Source: an uncultured Collinsella sp.
GTDB lineage: Bacteria > Actinomycetota > Coriobacteriia > Coriobacteriales > Coriobacteriaceae
Assembly (NCBI GenBank): GCA_900542155.1
Contig: UQMD01000008.1
Location: forward strand, 1 to 64,000
Direction of reading: 5' to 3'
DNA length: 64,000 nucleotides
The notes under the pieces are model-generated. The model worked only from the letters and a program-made list of their open reading frames with translations. It had not been told where the DNA came from and ran no database searches. This document shows positions 17,947-26,353 of this stretch, one piece after another (within the stretch, counting starts at the first letter, position 1; every line of letters starts with the position of its first letter). The position numbers were made by a program, and so were the translations under genes.

Positions 17947-18666
17947 CTATCGCTTGGAGTTGACGCGGTAGTGGAAGATCTCGGGATGCGTGCGGGCATG
18001 CGTGACCTCGAACAAGATGCCGTCCGAAGTGTACGACTGGCTCTCCATGACGGCGACACAGTTGTACTTGCCAAGGTCCAAGTAGCTGCAGTCCTCATCG
18101 TTGGCGAGCTCGACACTCACCGTACGGCGGCTCGCCATCACTTTGATGCCGCGCTTGTGCTCCAGATAGCCGTAGATAGAATCCGCCGCGATCTCGGGGG
18201 TCAGGCCCTTGGCGATCGACGCCAAAAAGTAGCCGTGGTCCACCTGGCGCGCGCTGCCGTTGAGGCTTCGGACACGCACGACGCGAATCAGCTCCTCGCC
18301 CACCTTAAAGCCCAGGCGACGAGAGAGTTGCTCAGTGCAAATCAAATGTTCAAAAGACTTGACCTCGGTCGATGCGACGGCATTGTTGCGTTTTGCGAAC
18401 TCGCCAAACGACTCAACCTCTTCGAGTGCGCCCAGCATGTCGGTTTCGCCCTTAAGCCAAATAACGCGCACGCCCTTACCGTGTATAGGCTGCACAAACA
18501 TCTGGTCGGCCAGCATGCTCAAGGCGCGTCGAACGGTATTGCGCGTGCAGCCAAACTCCGCGGTCAGCTCGGCTTCGGTTGGCAGCATCTCCTGAAACGC
18601 ATAGGTCCCGTCGATGATGCGCGAACGGATCTCGCGGTAGATTCCTTCGTAAATCGCTTTTGGCAT
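17947..18666 (-). CDS. GntR/UTRA transcriptional repressor, TreR-like
   Basis: The 239-residue protein has a GntR winged helix (LPTEAELTAEFGCTRNTVRR, residues 28-47) and a UTRA domain at about 80-235. The segments GKGVRVIW, EVESFGEFAKRN and SIYGYLEHKRGIKVM align by eye with trehalose repressor TreR, which is released by a sugar 6-phosphate. It is divergent from the PTS-HAD gene and lies upstream of the ABC operon on the same strand. A GTTTAAAC palindrome in its own promoter suggests autoregulation. The effector may be the phosphosugar made by that PTS. Confidence 0.85.
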   Translation of the reverse strand: MPKAIYEGIYREIRSRIIDGTYAFQEMLPTEAELTAEFGCTRNTVRRALSMLADQMFVQPIHGKGVRVIWLKGETDMLGALEEVESFGEFAKRNNAVASTEVKSFEHLICTEQLSRRLGFKVGEELIRVVRVRSLNGSARQVDHGYFLASIAKGLTPEIAADSIYGYLEHKRGIKVMASRRTVSVELANDEDCSYLDLGKYNCVAVMESQSYTSDGILFEVTHARTHPEIFHYRVNSKR

Positions 18667-18718
18667 GATTTCACCTCTAATGAATATGTATGGCTAGGCA
18701 CGATAGCATTTCTTAAAG

Positions 18719-18850
18719 TTGTTTAAACCGATTATCGGTAAAGCACGGATTATTTACCGTCGACGGTTCCCCCGAAACCCAAATCGGACCGAATCAAAAC
18801 CGTCAATGCGGCAAGCAGCCAGTCCTCTACAATGAGTTCATTGTTTAAAC
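18719..18850. promoter_or_regulatory. Divergent control region of the TreR-like gene and the PTS gene
   Basis: TTGTTTAAAC occurs at 18719-18728, in the promoter region of the minus-strand repressor gene. It occurs again at 18841-18850, just after a TACAAT -10 element (18828-18833) for the plus-strand PTS gene, close to the expected transcription start. Both positions suit repression. Confidence 0.55.
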
Positions 18851-18890
18851 GTTCTTGCTCGCACAGCATGTTGCATCCGGAAGGCATATT

Positions 18891-21341
18891 ATGCTGCAGA
18901 AAATCCAACGTTTTGGCGGAGCCATGTTCGCGCCCGCCATGCTGTTTTCTATATCAGGCCTCATGGTCGGCATCTCCGCCCTCGCCACGACCGTAGACAT
19001 CGTCGGCGATCTCGCCGTATACGGAACCCCTTGGTACGTTTTCTGGACCATCATCCAGCGCGGCTCGTGGACGGTCTTTAAACGTCTCCCGCTCCTTTTT
19101 GCCGTAGCGCTGCCTATCGGTCTTGCCCAAAAGCAACCGGCACGCTGCTGCCTCGAGGCACTCGTGGCCTATTTTGCCTATTGCTTCTTTTTGAGCGAGA
19201 TCATTAAGCTGAGCGGAGACAACCTTGGACTTAAGTACCCATCATCTTTGACCCCCGCCAGCGGCATCACCGTCATCGACGGCATCAAGACGCTCGACAC
19301 CGGCATTATCGGCCCGCTGGCGGTGTCGGCAACCGTCGTCGCGATCCATGACCGCTTCTACGATGCCAAGGTTCCCGATTGGCTCGGCACCTTCTCGGGT
19401 TCCTCGCTGGTCTACCTCATCAGCTTTTTTGCCGTGTTTGCCCTTGCCGCCATCTCGGCCGCCATCGTGCCTTTCGCATACGCTGTGACCGAAACGCTGC
19501 GCCACGCACTTGCGGGCGTCGGCCCCTTCGGCGTGGGCATCTTTGTGTTTTTGGAGCGAGCGCTCGAGCCCATGGGGCTGCACCATCTGCTCTATATGCC
19601 CATCTATTACGACAATCTGGTCATTCACGACGGTATTTACGCCACGTGGACCAACCTGCTCCCCATTCTCTCCCATAGCACGCGCCCTTTAAATGAACTT
19701 GCGCCCTGGGCAGGTTTTACCGCCACCGGCTGGGGCAAGCTCTTTGGCCTTCCCGCCATCGCGGCAGCATTCTATTTCACCGCCAAACCCGAACGCCGCG
19801 CCGGCCTTAAGGTCATCCTTTTGCCCGCCATCGTCGCCTCGGTGGTCTGCGGCGTCACCGAGCCGCTCGAGTTTCTCTTTATGTTCACCTATCCCGGACT
19901 CTTTTTGCTCTACGCCGTCCTGTCCTCCTGCCTTGCCATGACCATGAACTTCTTTGGCATCGTCGGCATCTTCTCGGGCGGTCTCATGGAAATGACGGCC
20001 TTCAACTTCATCCCGCTCATGCGAATGCATGCCGGCTCCTACCTTTTGGCGCTCGGTATCGGTCTTGCCTTTAGCCTCATCTTTTTTGTTAGTTTTCGAG
20101 CACTCATCTTGGTCTATGACCTTAAGACGCCGGGCCGCGAGGATCATGTCTCCAATCGCGCGGCAATCGATCGTTTAACGGGAAGCGGCTTTGCCAAAGA
20201 GCAATCTCCCAATGGCGAGGTCAGTATTCAATCCGATCAAGATCACGTCCTCGCCGAGCGGGTAATTCAGCTTTTAGGTGGCGTTGGCAATATCGTGGGC
20301 GCAACCAACTGCGCCACGCGCCTGCGCGTCGAGGTCGCAGACCCTTCCATCGTTGCAGATAATGCGTCGTTTGTCGCGGTGGGCGCCAAGGGCCTCATCA
20401 TTACGGGCAAGACCGCCCAGGTGATTATTGGCATCTCCGTTCCCCGCGTCAAAGAGCATTTTGACCAGATCATGGGCCTCGAGCCGGGATTTGTGTCCAC
20501 CACCTCGGCCTCCCCTGCCGTCAGCGCAGCCCATAAGCGCGGCGATATCTGCTTCTTCGATATCGACGGAACACTCGCCTGGCAAGACCCTCGAGTGGCA
20601 CAAGAGCTTCCCGAGAGCGAGCGAGACCTCTCCCCCTATCCCAATGAAGCGGTCTCGCAAGCCATCCGTGATTTTGTCGCCAAGGGCAATATGGCGTTTA
20701 TCTGCACAGGGCGCACGCTGAGCTGCATCCATCCAAAGCTGCTCGAGCTGCCGTGGGCAGGAATTGTCTGCTTGGCGGGAGGCTACGTCGAACTCGACGA
20801 ACGCATTGTGCGAAATGCGGCCATGAGCCCTGGTTTGCTGCAACGCCTCGCCCCGTATCTTGAGCAATCGGACGAGGTGATTCGCTTTGAAGGTCTCGAT
20901 CGCGTCGTGCGCATGAGCGCGGACGCCCCCGAGACGTACGGATACGCCCGTACCGTAGGCGATGCCGTCACAAAGCTCAAGCATTACAGCGCCTACAAGA
21001 TCCTCATGTCCACGAAGCTTGCCAACCGCATCGCCCAAGATGAAGAGCTCGGACCTCTGCTCTGCTTCAACGAGCTCGAGCTCGAGGTCACAGAAATCTC
21101 GCCTCGCGAGTGCACCAAACGGGCCGGAATCAAGGCCGTGCTTGACGCCCTGGGGCCAGACCACGGCACCGTGTACGGCATTGGCGACGCGAGTAACGAC
21201 ATCGCCCTCATGGAGGCGGTCGATGTTGGCATCGCTATGGGCAACGCGCCGGATTTCCTTAAGGAAAAGGCCGACTACGTAACCGACAGCTTCGACCATG
21301 ACGGCGTCGTCACCGCGCTCGAACACTTTGGGCTTATCTAG
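18891..21341 (+). CDS. PTS EIICB permease fused to a HAD phosphatase
   Basis: One 816-residue frame holds three modules. Residues 1-410 are a membrane EIIC of the glucose/alpha-glucoside class, with the N-terminus MLQKIQRFGGAMFAPAMLF similar to GlvC/MalX. Residues 455-535 are an EIIB with its phosphocysteine at 474 (GATNCATRLR). Residues 550-816 are a Cof-type HAD hydrolase with DID nucleophile motif 557-559, CTGR 605-608 and GDASND 765-770. The EIIC-EIIB part imports and phosphorylates a sugar; the HAD part could remove the phosphate. No EIIA is encoded, so a separate glucose-type EIIA is needed. The start at 18891 follows GGAAGG. Neighbouring MalQ, GlgP and the TreR-like repressor suggest an alpha-glucoside. 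No frameshift or stop separates the modules. Confidence 0.9.
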   Translation: MLQKIQRFGGAMFAPAMLFSISGLMVGISALATTVDIVGDLAVYGTPWYVFWTIIQRGSWTVFKRLPLLFAVALPIGLAQKQPARCCLEALVAYFAYCFFLSEIIKLSGDNLGLKYPSSLTPASGITVIDGIKTLDTGIIGPLAVSATVVAIHDRFYDAKVPDWLGTFSGSSLVYLISFFAVFALAAISAAIVPFAYAVTETLRHALAGVGPFGVGIFVFLERALEPMGLHHLLYMPIYYDNLVIHDGIYATWTNLLPILSHSTRPLNELAPWAGFTATGWGKLFGLPAIAAAFYFTAKPERRAGLKVILLPAIVASVVCGVTEPLEFLFMFTYPGLFLLYAVLSSCLAMTMNFFGIVGIFSGGLMEMTAFNFIPLMRMHAGSYLLALGIGLAFSLIFFVSFRALILVYDLKTPGREDHVSNRAAIDRLTGSGFAKEQSPNGEVSIQSDQDHVLAERVIQLLGGVGNIVGATNCATRLRVEVADPSIVADNASFVAVGAKGLIITGKTAQVIIGISVPRVKEHFDQIMGLEPGFVSTTSASPAVSAAHKRGDICFFDIDGTLAWQDPRVAQELPESERDLSPYPNEAVSQAIRDFVAKGNMAFICTGRTLSCIHPKLLELPWAGIVCLAGGYVELDERIVRNAAMSPGLLQRLAPYLEQSDEVIRFEGLDRVVRMSADAPETYGYARTVGDAVTKLKHYSAYKILMSTKLANRIAQDEELGPLLCFNELELEVTEISPRECTKRAGIKAVLDALGPDHGTVYGIGDASNDIALMEAVDVGIAMGNAPDFLKEKADYVTDSFDHDGVVTALEHFGLI

Positions 21342-21457
21342 CCGAGCCCCTTGCCGCGTTTGCGGCCGCAAGACTCATTCGTCTTCAACCGCCGCGCTCG
21401 ACGCCCTAATGTGGCAATATGTTGTCTGCATAATGCAACGATGCAACCCAAGAAAGA

Positions 21458-22483
21458 ATGCGAGAGCCTGTGTCCAGTCCGTTTACCAGCTTTTTAGCCC
21501 AGCACTTTGACCAGATCAACGACTATCTGGCCACGTTCTTTGACGGACAGGCGACCTCTGCCGATATCGAGCGCTACCTGTACGCGCCGCTCTCGGCTTT
21601 TACGGCCAACGCCGGCAAGCGCCACCGCCCGCTTATCTGCATGCTCGCCGCCACCGCAGTAGGCGGTAGCTTTGAGAGCGCCCGCAGCGCCGCGGCAGCC
21701 ATCGAACATTTCCAGTCGGGCGCGCTGATTCACGACGACATCGCCGACAACGGACAGCTGCGCCGCGGCAAGCCCTGCATGCACCTCACCGAGGGCACGG
21801 GGCTTGCCATCAACTGCGGTGACCTGGCACTTACCATGGTCACCAAGACGGTTCTCGACGATCCAACGCTCGAGGCAGGCGTAAAGCTGCGCGTACTTCA
21901 CGAGCTCACCGAGATGATCGTCCGCACCATCGAGGGTCAGGCGCTCGACTTGGGCTGGGTCCGTGACGCACGCTTCGACATCTCGGTCGACGATTATCTG
22001 GACATGGCGACGCACAAGACCGCGTACTACAGCGGAGCCACGCCGCTTGCCACCGGAGCCATCATCGGCGGAGGCAGCGAGGAGCAAATTGAGGCGCTGC
22101 GCGCCTTTGGCCTGCACACGGGCCTTGCCTTCCAAATTCAAGACGACCTGCTCAACTTGATCGGCACCAAGGAGGCCGCCAACAAGGACTTCCGCACCGA
22201 CATCACCGAGGGCAAGCGCACGCTCGTTGCCGTGCACGCCCTATCTGATGAGCGCTATCACGACGAGATTGAAGCAATCCTCTCCTCGGGCACCGAGGAC
22301 CCCGCACAGCTCGCGCGCGCCGTGGAAATCTTCCAGGAGACCGGCTCTATCGATTACGCCCACGCCTACGCGCTGGACCTGACCGCCAAAGCCAAGGCCG
22401 CCATCGAGGACGTTTCGCTCGACCCGCATGCACGCGAACTGTTCCTCTCCATGGCAGATTTCTTTGTGGAGCGCCTTAACTAG
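21458..22483 (+). CDS. Polyprenyl diphosphate synthase
   Basis: This 341-residue trans-prenyltransferase condenses isopentenyl diphosphate onto allylic diphosphates to make a C20-C50 chain for quinones or lipid carriers. The first Asp-rich motif is LIHDDIADN and the second QIQDDLLNL; GKRHRPLICM and KTAYYSGATPLATGA are also family segments. The first motif is the short DDxxD type, so chain length cannot be set by eye. The ATG at 21458 has only a weak AAGAAAG site; a GTG at 21470 is a possible alternative. Confidence 0.88.
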   Translation: MREPVSSPFTSFLAQHFDQINDYLATFFDGQATSADIERYLYAPLSAFTANAGKRHRPLICMLAATAVGGSFESARSAAAAIEHFQSGALIHDDIADNGQLRRGKPCMHLTEGTGLAINCGDLALTMVTKTVLDDPTLEAGVKLRVLHELTEMIVRTIEGQALDLGWVRDARFDISVDDYLDMATHKTAYYSGATPLATGAIIGGGSEEQIEALRAFGLHTGLAFQIQDDLLNLIGTKEAANKDFRTDITEGKRTLVAVHALSDERYHDEIEAILSSGTEDPAQLARAVEIFQETGSIDYAHAYALDLTAKAKAAIEDVSLDPHARELFLSMADFFVERLN

Positions 22484-22621
22484 CGGGGGTTATAAAACCT
22501 GTCAGCAGCGTATTTGGGTACAACTTGCTACACTGTTGAGTGCATGTTTATGCATCCCTTTGCGTTGTCTATCCGACACACGCTCAAATAGTACGAATGA
22601 TACGCCGGAAGGGGTTCGTTC

Positions 22622-23527
22622 ATGGAACCTATTACAACGGGCATGCAGGGAGCAGCCGTCGAGGACGTCCAGTCCCGCCTTCTGCAGCTCGGCTATACAA
22701 TCGATCACACCGAGGTTGCCGACAAGCGCTTTGGCACCACCACCGAACAGGCTGTTGGCACCTTTAGGCTCGATAGCGGCCTTGCCGCTGGCTGTGCCGT
22801 CGATATCCCCTGCTGGAGCGCCCTGGTCGACGCCTCGTATAAACTGGGCGACCGCACGCTCTATCTGCGCATGCCCAATTTCCATGGCGCCGACGTGCAG
22901 GCCCTGCAGAAAGCGCTCAACGTTTTGGGCTTTGCCTGCGGCGAGGACGACGGCTACTTTGGCCCGCACACCGAGGCGGCCCTTCAGCAGTTCCAGGAAA
23001 ACGTCGGTCTGTTTGCCGATGGCATGGCGTTCCAGGATACCTACGCCTATATCAACCGCCTGCACCACGTGTGGGAGGGTAAACCTTCGGTGACCGAGGC
23101 CGAGTCGCGCATCGGTTTTGCCCGCGCCGCCAACGTGCTCGAGCGCTTCCAGATTGCCGTCATCGGCGAGGACCCCATCGCACGCAGTGTTGCATCGCGC
23201 ATGTGGAACATCGCCACGGCGACGACCGACAGCAGCGGCATGATGCTTTGCGATTCCGAGGTTCCGACCGACGTTGACCTGGTACTCGAAATCGCAAGCG
23301 ACGAGCTACCCGCCGACGCCGCTCCGCGCGCCACGATTGCCCTCGCCGAGTGCCACAACCTGGCCCAGCGCATCCGTACCGCCAATGTCGCCGCACAGCA
23401 AAAGCCCGCGCGCATCCGCATTGAGCTCACGGGCATGACGCGCTACAACGGCACCTTCACTGCCAGCGACGCCCAGACGCTCGCGGTACGCCTGCTCGAT
23501 GGCGTTTGCGATGCCCTCGCAGATTAG
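22622..23527 (+). CDS. Peptidoglycan-binding domain protein (two PGBD repeats)
   Basis: The 301-residue protein has two PG_binding_1 repeats, residues 5-65 (TGMQGAAVEDVQSRLLQLGY) and about 83-140 (GADVQALQKALNVLGFACGE). A C-terminal alpha/beta region of about 150 residues follows, with the strand-loop-helix spacing of amidase or Rossmann-like folds, but I see no zinc-binding histidines. There is no signal peptide, which is odd for a wall-binding protein. The start at 22622 follows GGAAGGGG. The function is unknown, perhaps sensing or assembling wall precursors. Confidence 0.75.
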   Translation: MEPITTGMQGAAVEDVQSRLLQLGYTIDHTEVADKRFGTTTEQAVGTFRLDSGLAAGCAVDIPCWSALVDASYKLGDRTLYLRMPNFHGADVQALQKALNVLGFACGEDDGYFGPHTEAALQQFQENVGLFADGMAFQDTYAYINRLHHVWEGKPSVTEAESRIGFARAANVLERFQIAVIGEDPIARSVASRMWNIATATTDSSGMMLCDSEVPTDVDLVLEIASDELPADAAPRATIALAECHNLAQRIRTANVAAQQKPARIRIELTGMTRYNGTFTASDAQTLAVRLLDGVCDALAD

Positions 23528-23564
23528 GTAAACTAGACGAGTTGCTTTTGTGCAACGCACATAC

Positions 23565-23636
23565 TGGGACGTAGTTCAACGGTAGAACTCCGGTTTTTGG
23601 TGCCGGCTGTTGGGGGTTCGAATCCCTCCGTCCCAG
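23565..23636 (+). tRNA. tRNA-Gln (UUG)
   Basis: The acceptor arms TGGGACG and CGTCCCA pair. The anticodon loop TTTTGGT sits between CCGGT and GCCGG and gives anticodon TTG. The T arm is GGGGGTTCGAATCCCTC. The discriminator is G at 23636, and no CCA is encoded. Confidence 0.95.
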
Positions 23637-23691
23637 CCCTAAAGAACATAGCGCTCCAGGCCCTTGTGGACCCGGAGCGCTTTTTCGTGGG

Positions 23692-23896
23692 CAAGCGGAG
23701 GGATTCGAACCCGCAAGGGTGCGGAGCTGAGGAAACGCGAAGCGTTTTCCAGCGCAGCACGCAAGGAGCGGGGCACGGCCGCCGAAAAGGCGGACGCAGA
23801 ATCCCTCCGTCCCACACCAGCCAAGAGCCCCTCACGTCAAGCAAATCGAGCCAACGCCGCCAAGCGGAGGGATTCGAACCCGCAAGGGTGCGGAGC
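23692..23896. repeat. Scrambled tRNA-Gln 3'-end fragments
   Basis: A 36-base sequence is present identically at 23692-23727 and 23861-23896. Within it GGAGGGATTCGAACCC is the reverse complement of the tRNA-Gln T arm. Between them, 23799-23814 repeats GAATCCCTCCGTCCCA, the 3' end of the tRNA, in direct orientation. None can fold as a whole tRNA. Together with 23936-24459 this makes about 1 kb without a protein gene. tRNA 3' ends are common integration sites, so this looks like a decayed or very small element. Confidence 0.65.
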
Positions 23897-23935
23897 GATG
23901 CAGCGGGGCGCGGCCGCCGCAGGCAGACGCGGTGT

Positions 23936-23990
23936 CGGCACTTGGGGACGCTCCTAAGTGCCGGCATTATAGGAACGTCCCCAAGTGCCG
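23936..23990. repeat. REP-like inverted repeat
   Basis: CGGCACTTGGGGACG (23936-23950) and CGTCCCCAAGTGCCG (23976-23990) are perfect 15-bp arms. Between them lies AAGTGCCGGCA, a further partial copy of the arm. The GC-rich style recalls REP sequences mobilised by Y1 (RAYT) transposases, but no such gene is in the window. Confidence 0.6.
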
Positions 23991-24025
23991 GCTCGGGACT
24001 ATTTTCGAGGACCCTCCGAAGGACT

Positions 24026-24254
24026 GTGGCCAAAAACGGCAAATATGAGTACTGTCACCGTTGTAGCTACATTATTTTCGTTAATAAAAGAAGATCTTAA
24101 TGAGATTTATTCGCATCAAGGTCTTCCTTTAATGAACACTTGAGGAGATACGGCAGCTTATCTGCTCGATCGACACGTCAAATCACCTTAAATGTGGTCA
24201 AAATTACTGCTACTAAAAGAGTATCAGTACTCATATTTGATGTTTTTTGGCCAC
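24026..24254. mobile_element. MITE-like element with 29-bp terminal inverted repeats
   Basis: The left end GTGGCCAAAAA-CGG-CAAATATGAGTACTG and the right end CAGTACTCATATTTG-ATG-TTTTTTGGCCAC are near-perfect inverted repeats around a roughly 170-base AT-rich interior. The interior contrasts with the GC-rich chromosome and encodes nothing credible. I could not see a target duplication. This fits a non-autonomous transposon; an alternative is a long structured RNA. Confidence 0.5.
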
Positions 24255-24384
24255 GGCTCTTTATAGACACCCTGCACAGCGACGGTGGTAGATTTCGGAA
24301 CGTGTCCGTCAGCCCCGTTCCGAAAAGCGAGCCGCATGCAACGGCCAAGCCACGACAGGCCCCGGGAGAGCGGGGACACCGGCT

Positions 24385-24459
24385 TAGGTTTATCGCGAGT
24401 TCCGCACGAACAGGAGGCCACTTAATGTGGCCTCCGTCGTGAGCAGGACTGTAGAGCAG
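24385..24459 (+). repeat. Dispersed hairpin repeat, copy 2
   Basis: This is the second copy of the 6045-6120 sequence. The hairpin is GGAGGCCAC-TTAAT-GTGGCCTCC (24413-24435). It is followed by GCAGGACTG and GAGCAG as in copy 1. It lies about 220 bases before the RNase J gene on the same strand. Confidence 0.7.
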
Positions 24460-24681
24460 GAAACTTCATCCGTGCCCGCCCTCGCGGGGAACCGGCGGGA
24501 TAGACGGGTTCAGATGGGGCTTTGATGCATGGGTGGTCTGTTGTTGTGCAAATGGGTATCATACTGTGGTTAATGTGTCGACTCCGTGATGCATGTTTGT
24601 ACGTTCCCGACGGTCGGTTTGCCAGAAGCGCCCCGTCGGTTGTTCCAGAACCGTTTCGAAGAAAGGAAACAACACTCACCT

Positions 24682-26352
24682 ATGGCAGCTAAAAAATCAT
24701 CTCCCTTGAAGATCATCCCGCTCGGCGGCCTTGATGGCATCGGCAAGAACATGACGGTCTTCGAGTGCGGCGACGACATGGTGCTCGTCGATGCTGGCCT
24801 CATGTTCCCCGATGACTCGCAGCCTGGTATCGATCTGGTACTTCCGGATTACACCTACGTTCTGGAGAACGAGGAAAAGCTCCGCGGCATCGTCGTCACC
24901 CACGGCCACGAGGACCACACCGGTTCGCTTCCGTACCTGCTGCAGGACCTCAACAACAAGGTGCCCATCTTTTCGAGCAAGCTGACGCTCGGCTTTATCG
25001 AGGGCAAGCTCTCCGAGTTCCGCATTCGTGCACCCAAGTTCCGCGAGGTCAAGGGCGGCAGCCACGTCAATTTGGGTGGCATCTCGCTCGACTTCTTCTC
25101 GATGACGCACTCCATCCCGGGCGCTCTAGGCGTGTTCATCCGCACCAACCAGGGCACCGTTATGCACACCGGCGACTTTAAGCTCGACCAGACGCCCATC
25201 GACGGTGTCACGCCCGACTATGCCGCTATCAGCCGCTTTGCCAAGCAGGGCATCGACCTGCTGCTGTCCGACTCAACCAACGCCACGGTCCCCGGCTTTA
25301 CCAAGTCCGAGGCCGAGGTTGGCCCCAATCTGCTGCATGCCATCAAGAATGCTCCGGGCCGCGTGTTCGTCGCGTCGTTCTCGAGCCACATCCATCGTCT
25401 GCAGCAGATCTGCGACGCCGCCCGCAAGTGCGGCCGCAAGGTCGTCGTGACCGGTCGTTCCATGCTCACCAACACCCGCGTGGCGCGCGAGCTCGGTTAT
25501 CTCAACATCGATGATGCCGATATCATCGATGCCTTCGATATTGACAATCTGCCCGACGACAAGATCGTCGTCATGTGCACCGGTTCGCAGGGCGAGCCGC
25601 TGTCGGCACTTTCGCGCATGGCCAACGGCGAGCACAAGACGCTCTCCATCCACGAGGGCGATACCGTCATCCTCTCGGCAACGCCGGTCCCCGGTAACGA
25701 GAAGGCCGTTCAGCAGGTCGTCAATAGCCTCGCCAAGCTTGGCTGCGACGTGTGGGATAAGAACCGCGCCCTCGTTCACGTCTCGGGCCACGGTAGCCAG
25801 GAGGAGCTCAAGCTCCTGATGGCCATGGCCAAGCCCACCTACTTTATGCCGGTCCACGGCGAGGCCGTGCATCTGCGCGCCCATGCCCAACTTGCACGCA
25901 AGATGGGCCTCAAGGACGATCATATCTTTATCCTCGATAACGGCGACACGCTCGAGATGCGCGGCGGTATCGTCAAGCGCGGTACGCCCGTCGAGTCTGG
26001 CGTCGTCTACGTCGACGGACTGCGCATCGGTGATACCGACCCCATCGTTCTGCGCGATCGTCAGAAGCTTGCCAACGACGGTATGGTCACGGCTGTCGCA
26101 ATCGTCTCGCTCAAGCACAAGAAGATCGAGGCCATCGAGTTCTCGGGCCGCGGCGTCTCCTTTGCCATCGACGACCAGTTCTCCGAGGATGCCTCGGCAT
26201 CCATCATGAAGACGATCGAGAAGGGCAAGTTCAGCTTTACGAGCAGCGGTTCCGATGCCATTCGCAAGGCCGTGCGCGACTCGCTCTCTAACTTTATCTG
26301 GAGCCGTACGCGCACTCGTCCGATGATCATCCCGGTCGTCATGGAGGTTTAG
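24682..26352 (+). CDS. rnj: Ribonuclease J
   Basis: RNase J is a metallo-beta-lactamase/beta-CASP enzyme with endonuclease and 5'-3' exonuclease activity in mRNA decay and rRNA maturation. The 556-residue product has the zinc motif THGHEDHTGS, the later MHTGDFKLD, SGHGSQEEL and MPVHGE segments, and a C-terminal domain. I start at 24682 (MAAKKSSPLK), which gives the normal family length; an upstream in-frame ATG at 24586 would add 32 unrelated residues. AAAGGA lies 14 bases upstream, an unusually long gap. ftsK follows after one base. With RNase Y at 36106 this window encodes both main Gram-positive mRNA-decay nucleases. Confidence 0.93.
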   Translation: MAAKKSSPLKIIPLGGLDGIGKNMTVFECGDDMVLVDAGLMFPDDSQPGIDLVLPDYTYVLENEEKLRGIVVTHGHEDHTGSLPYLLQDLNNKVPIFSSKLTLGFIEGKLSEFRIRAPKFREVKGGSHVNLGGISLDFFSMTHSIPGALGVFIRTNQGTVMHTGDFKLDQTPIDGVTPDYAAISRFAKQGIDLLLSDSTNATVPGFTKSEAEVGPNLLHAIKNAPGRVFVASFSSHIHRLQQICDAARKCGRKVVVTGRSMLTNTRVARELGYLNIDDADIIDAFDIDNLPDDKIVVMCTGSQGEPLSALSRMANGEHKTLSIHEGDTVILSATPVPGNEKAVQQVVNSLAKLGCDVWDKNRALVHVSGHGSQEELKLLMAMAKPTYFMPVHGEAVHLRAHAQLARKMGLKDDHIFILDNGDTLEMRGGIVKRGTPVESGVVYVDGLRIGDTDPIVLRDRQKLANDGMVTAVAIVSLKHKKIEAIEFSGRGVSFAIDDQFSEDASASIMKTIEKGKFSFTSSGSDAIRKAVRDSLSNFIWSRTRTRPMIIPVVMEV

Positions 26353-26353
26353 T

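Noticed and set aside
23692..23896. Additional tRNA genes
   Set aside because: Only the T arm and 3' acceptor part are present; no anticodon or D arm can be folded.
24140..24442. Open frame of 100 codons across the MITE-like element and hairpin repeat
   Set aside because: It spans two repeat units of different origin and has no start signal or homology.
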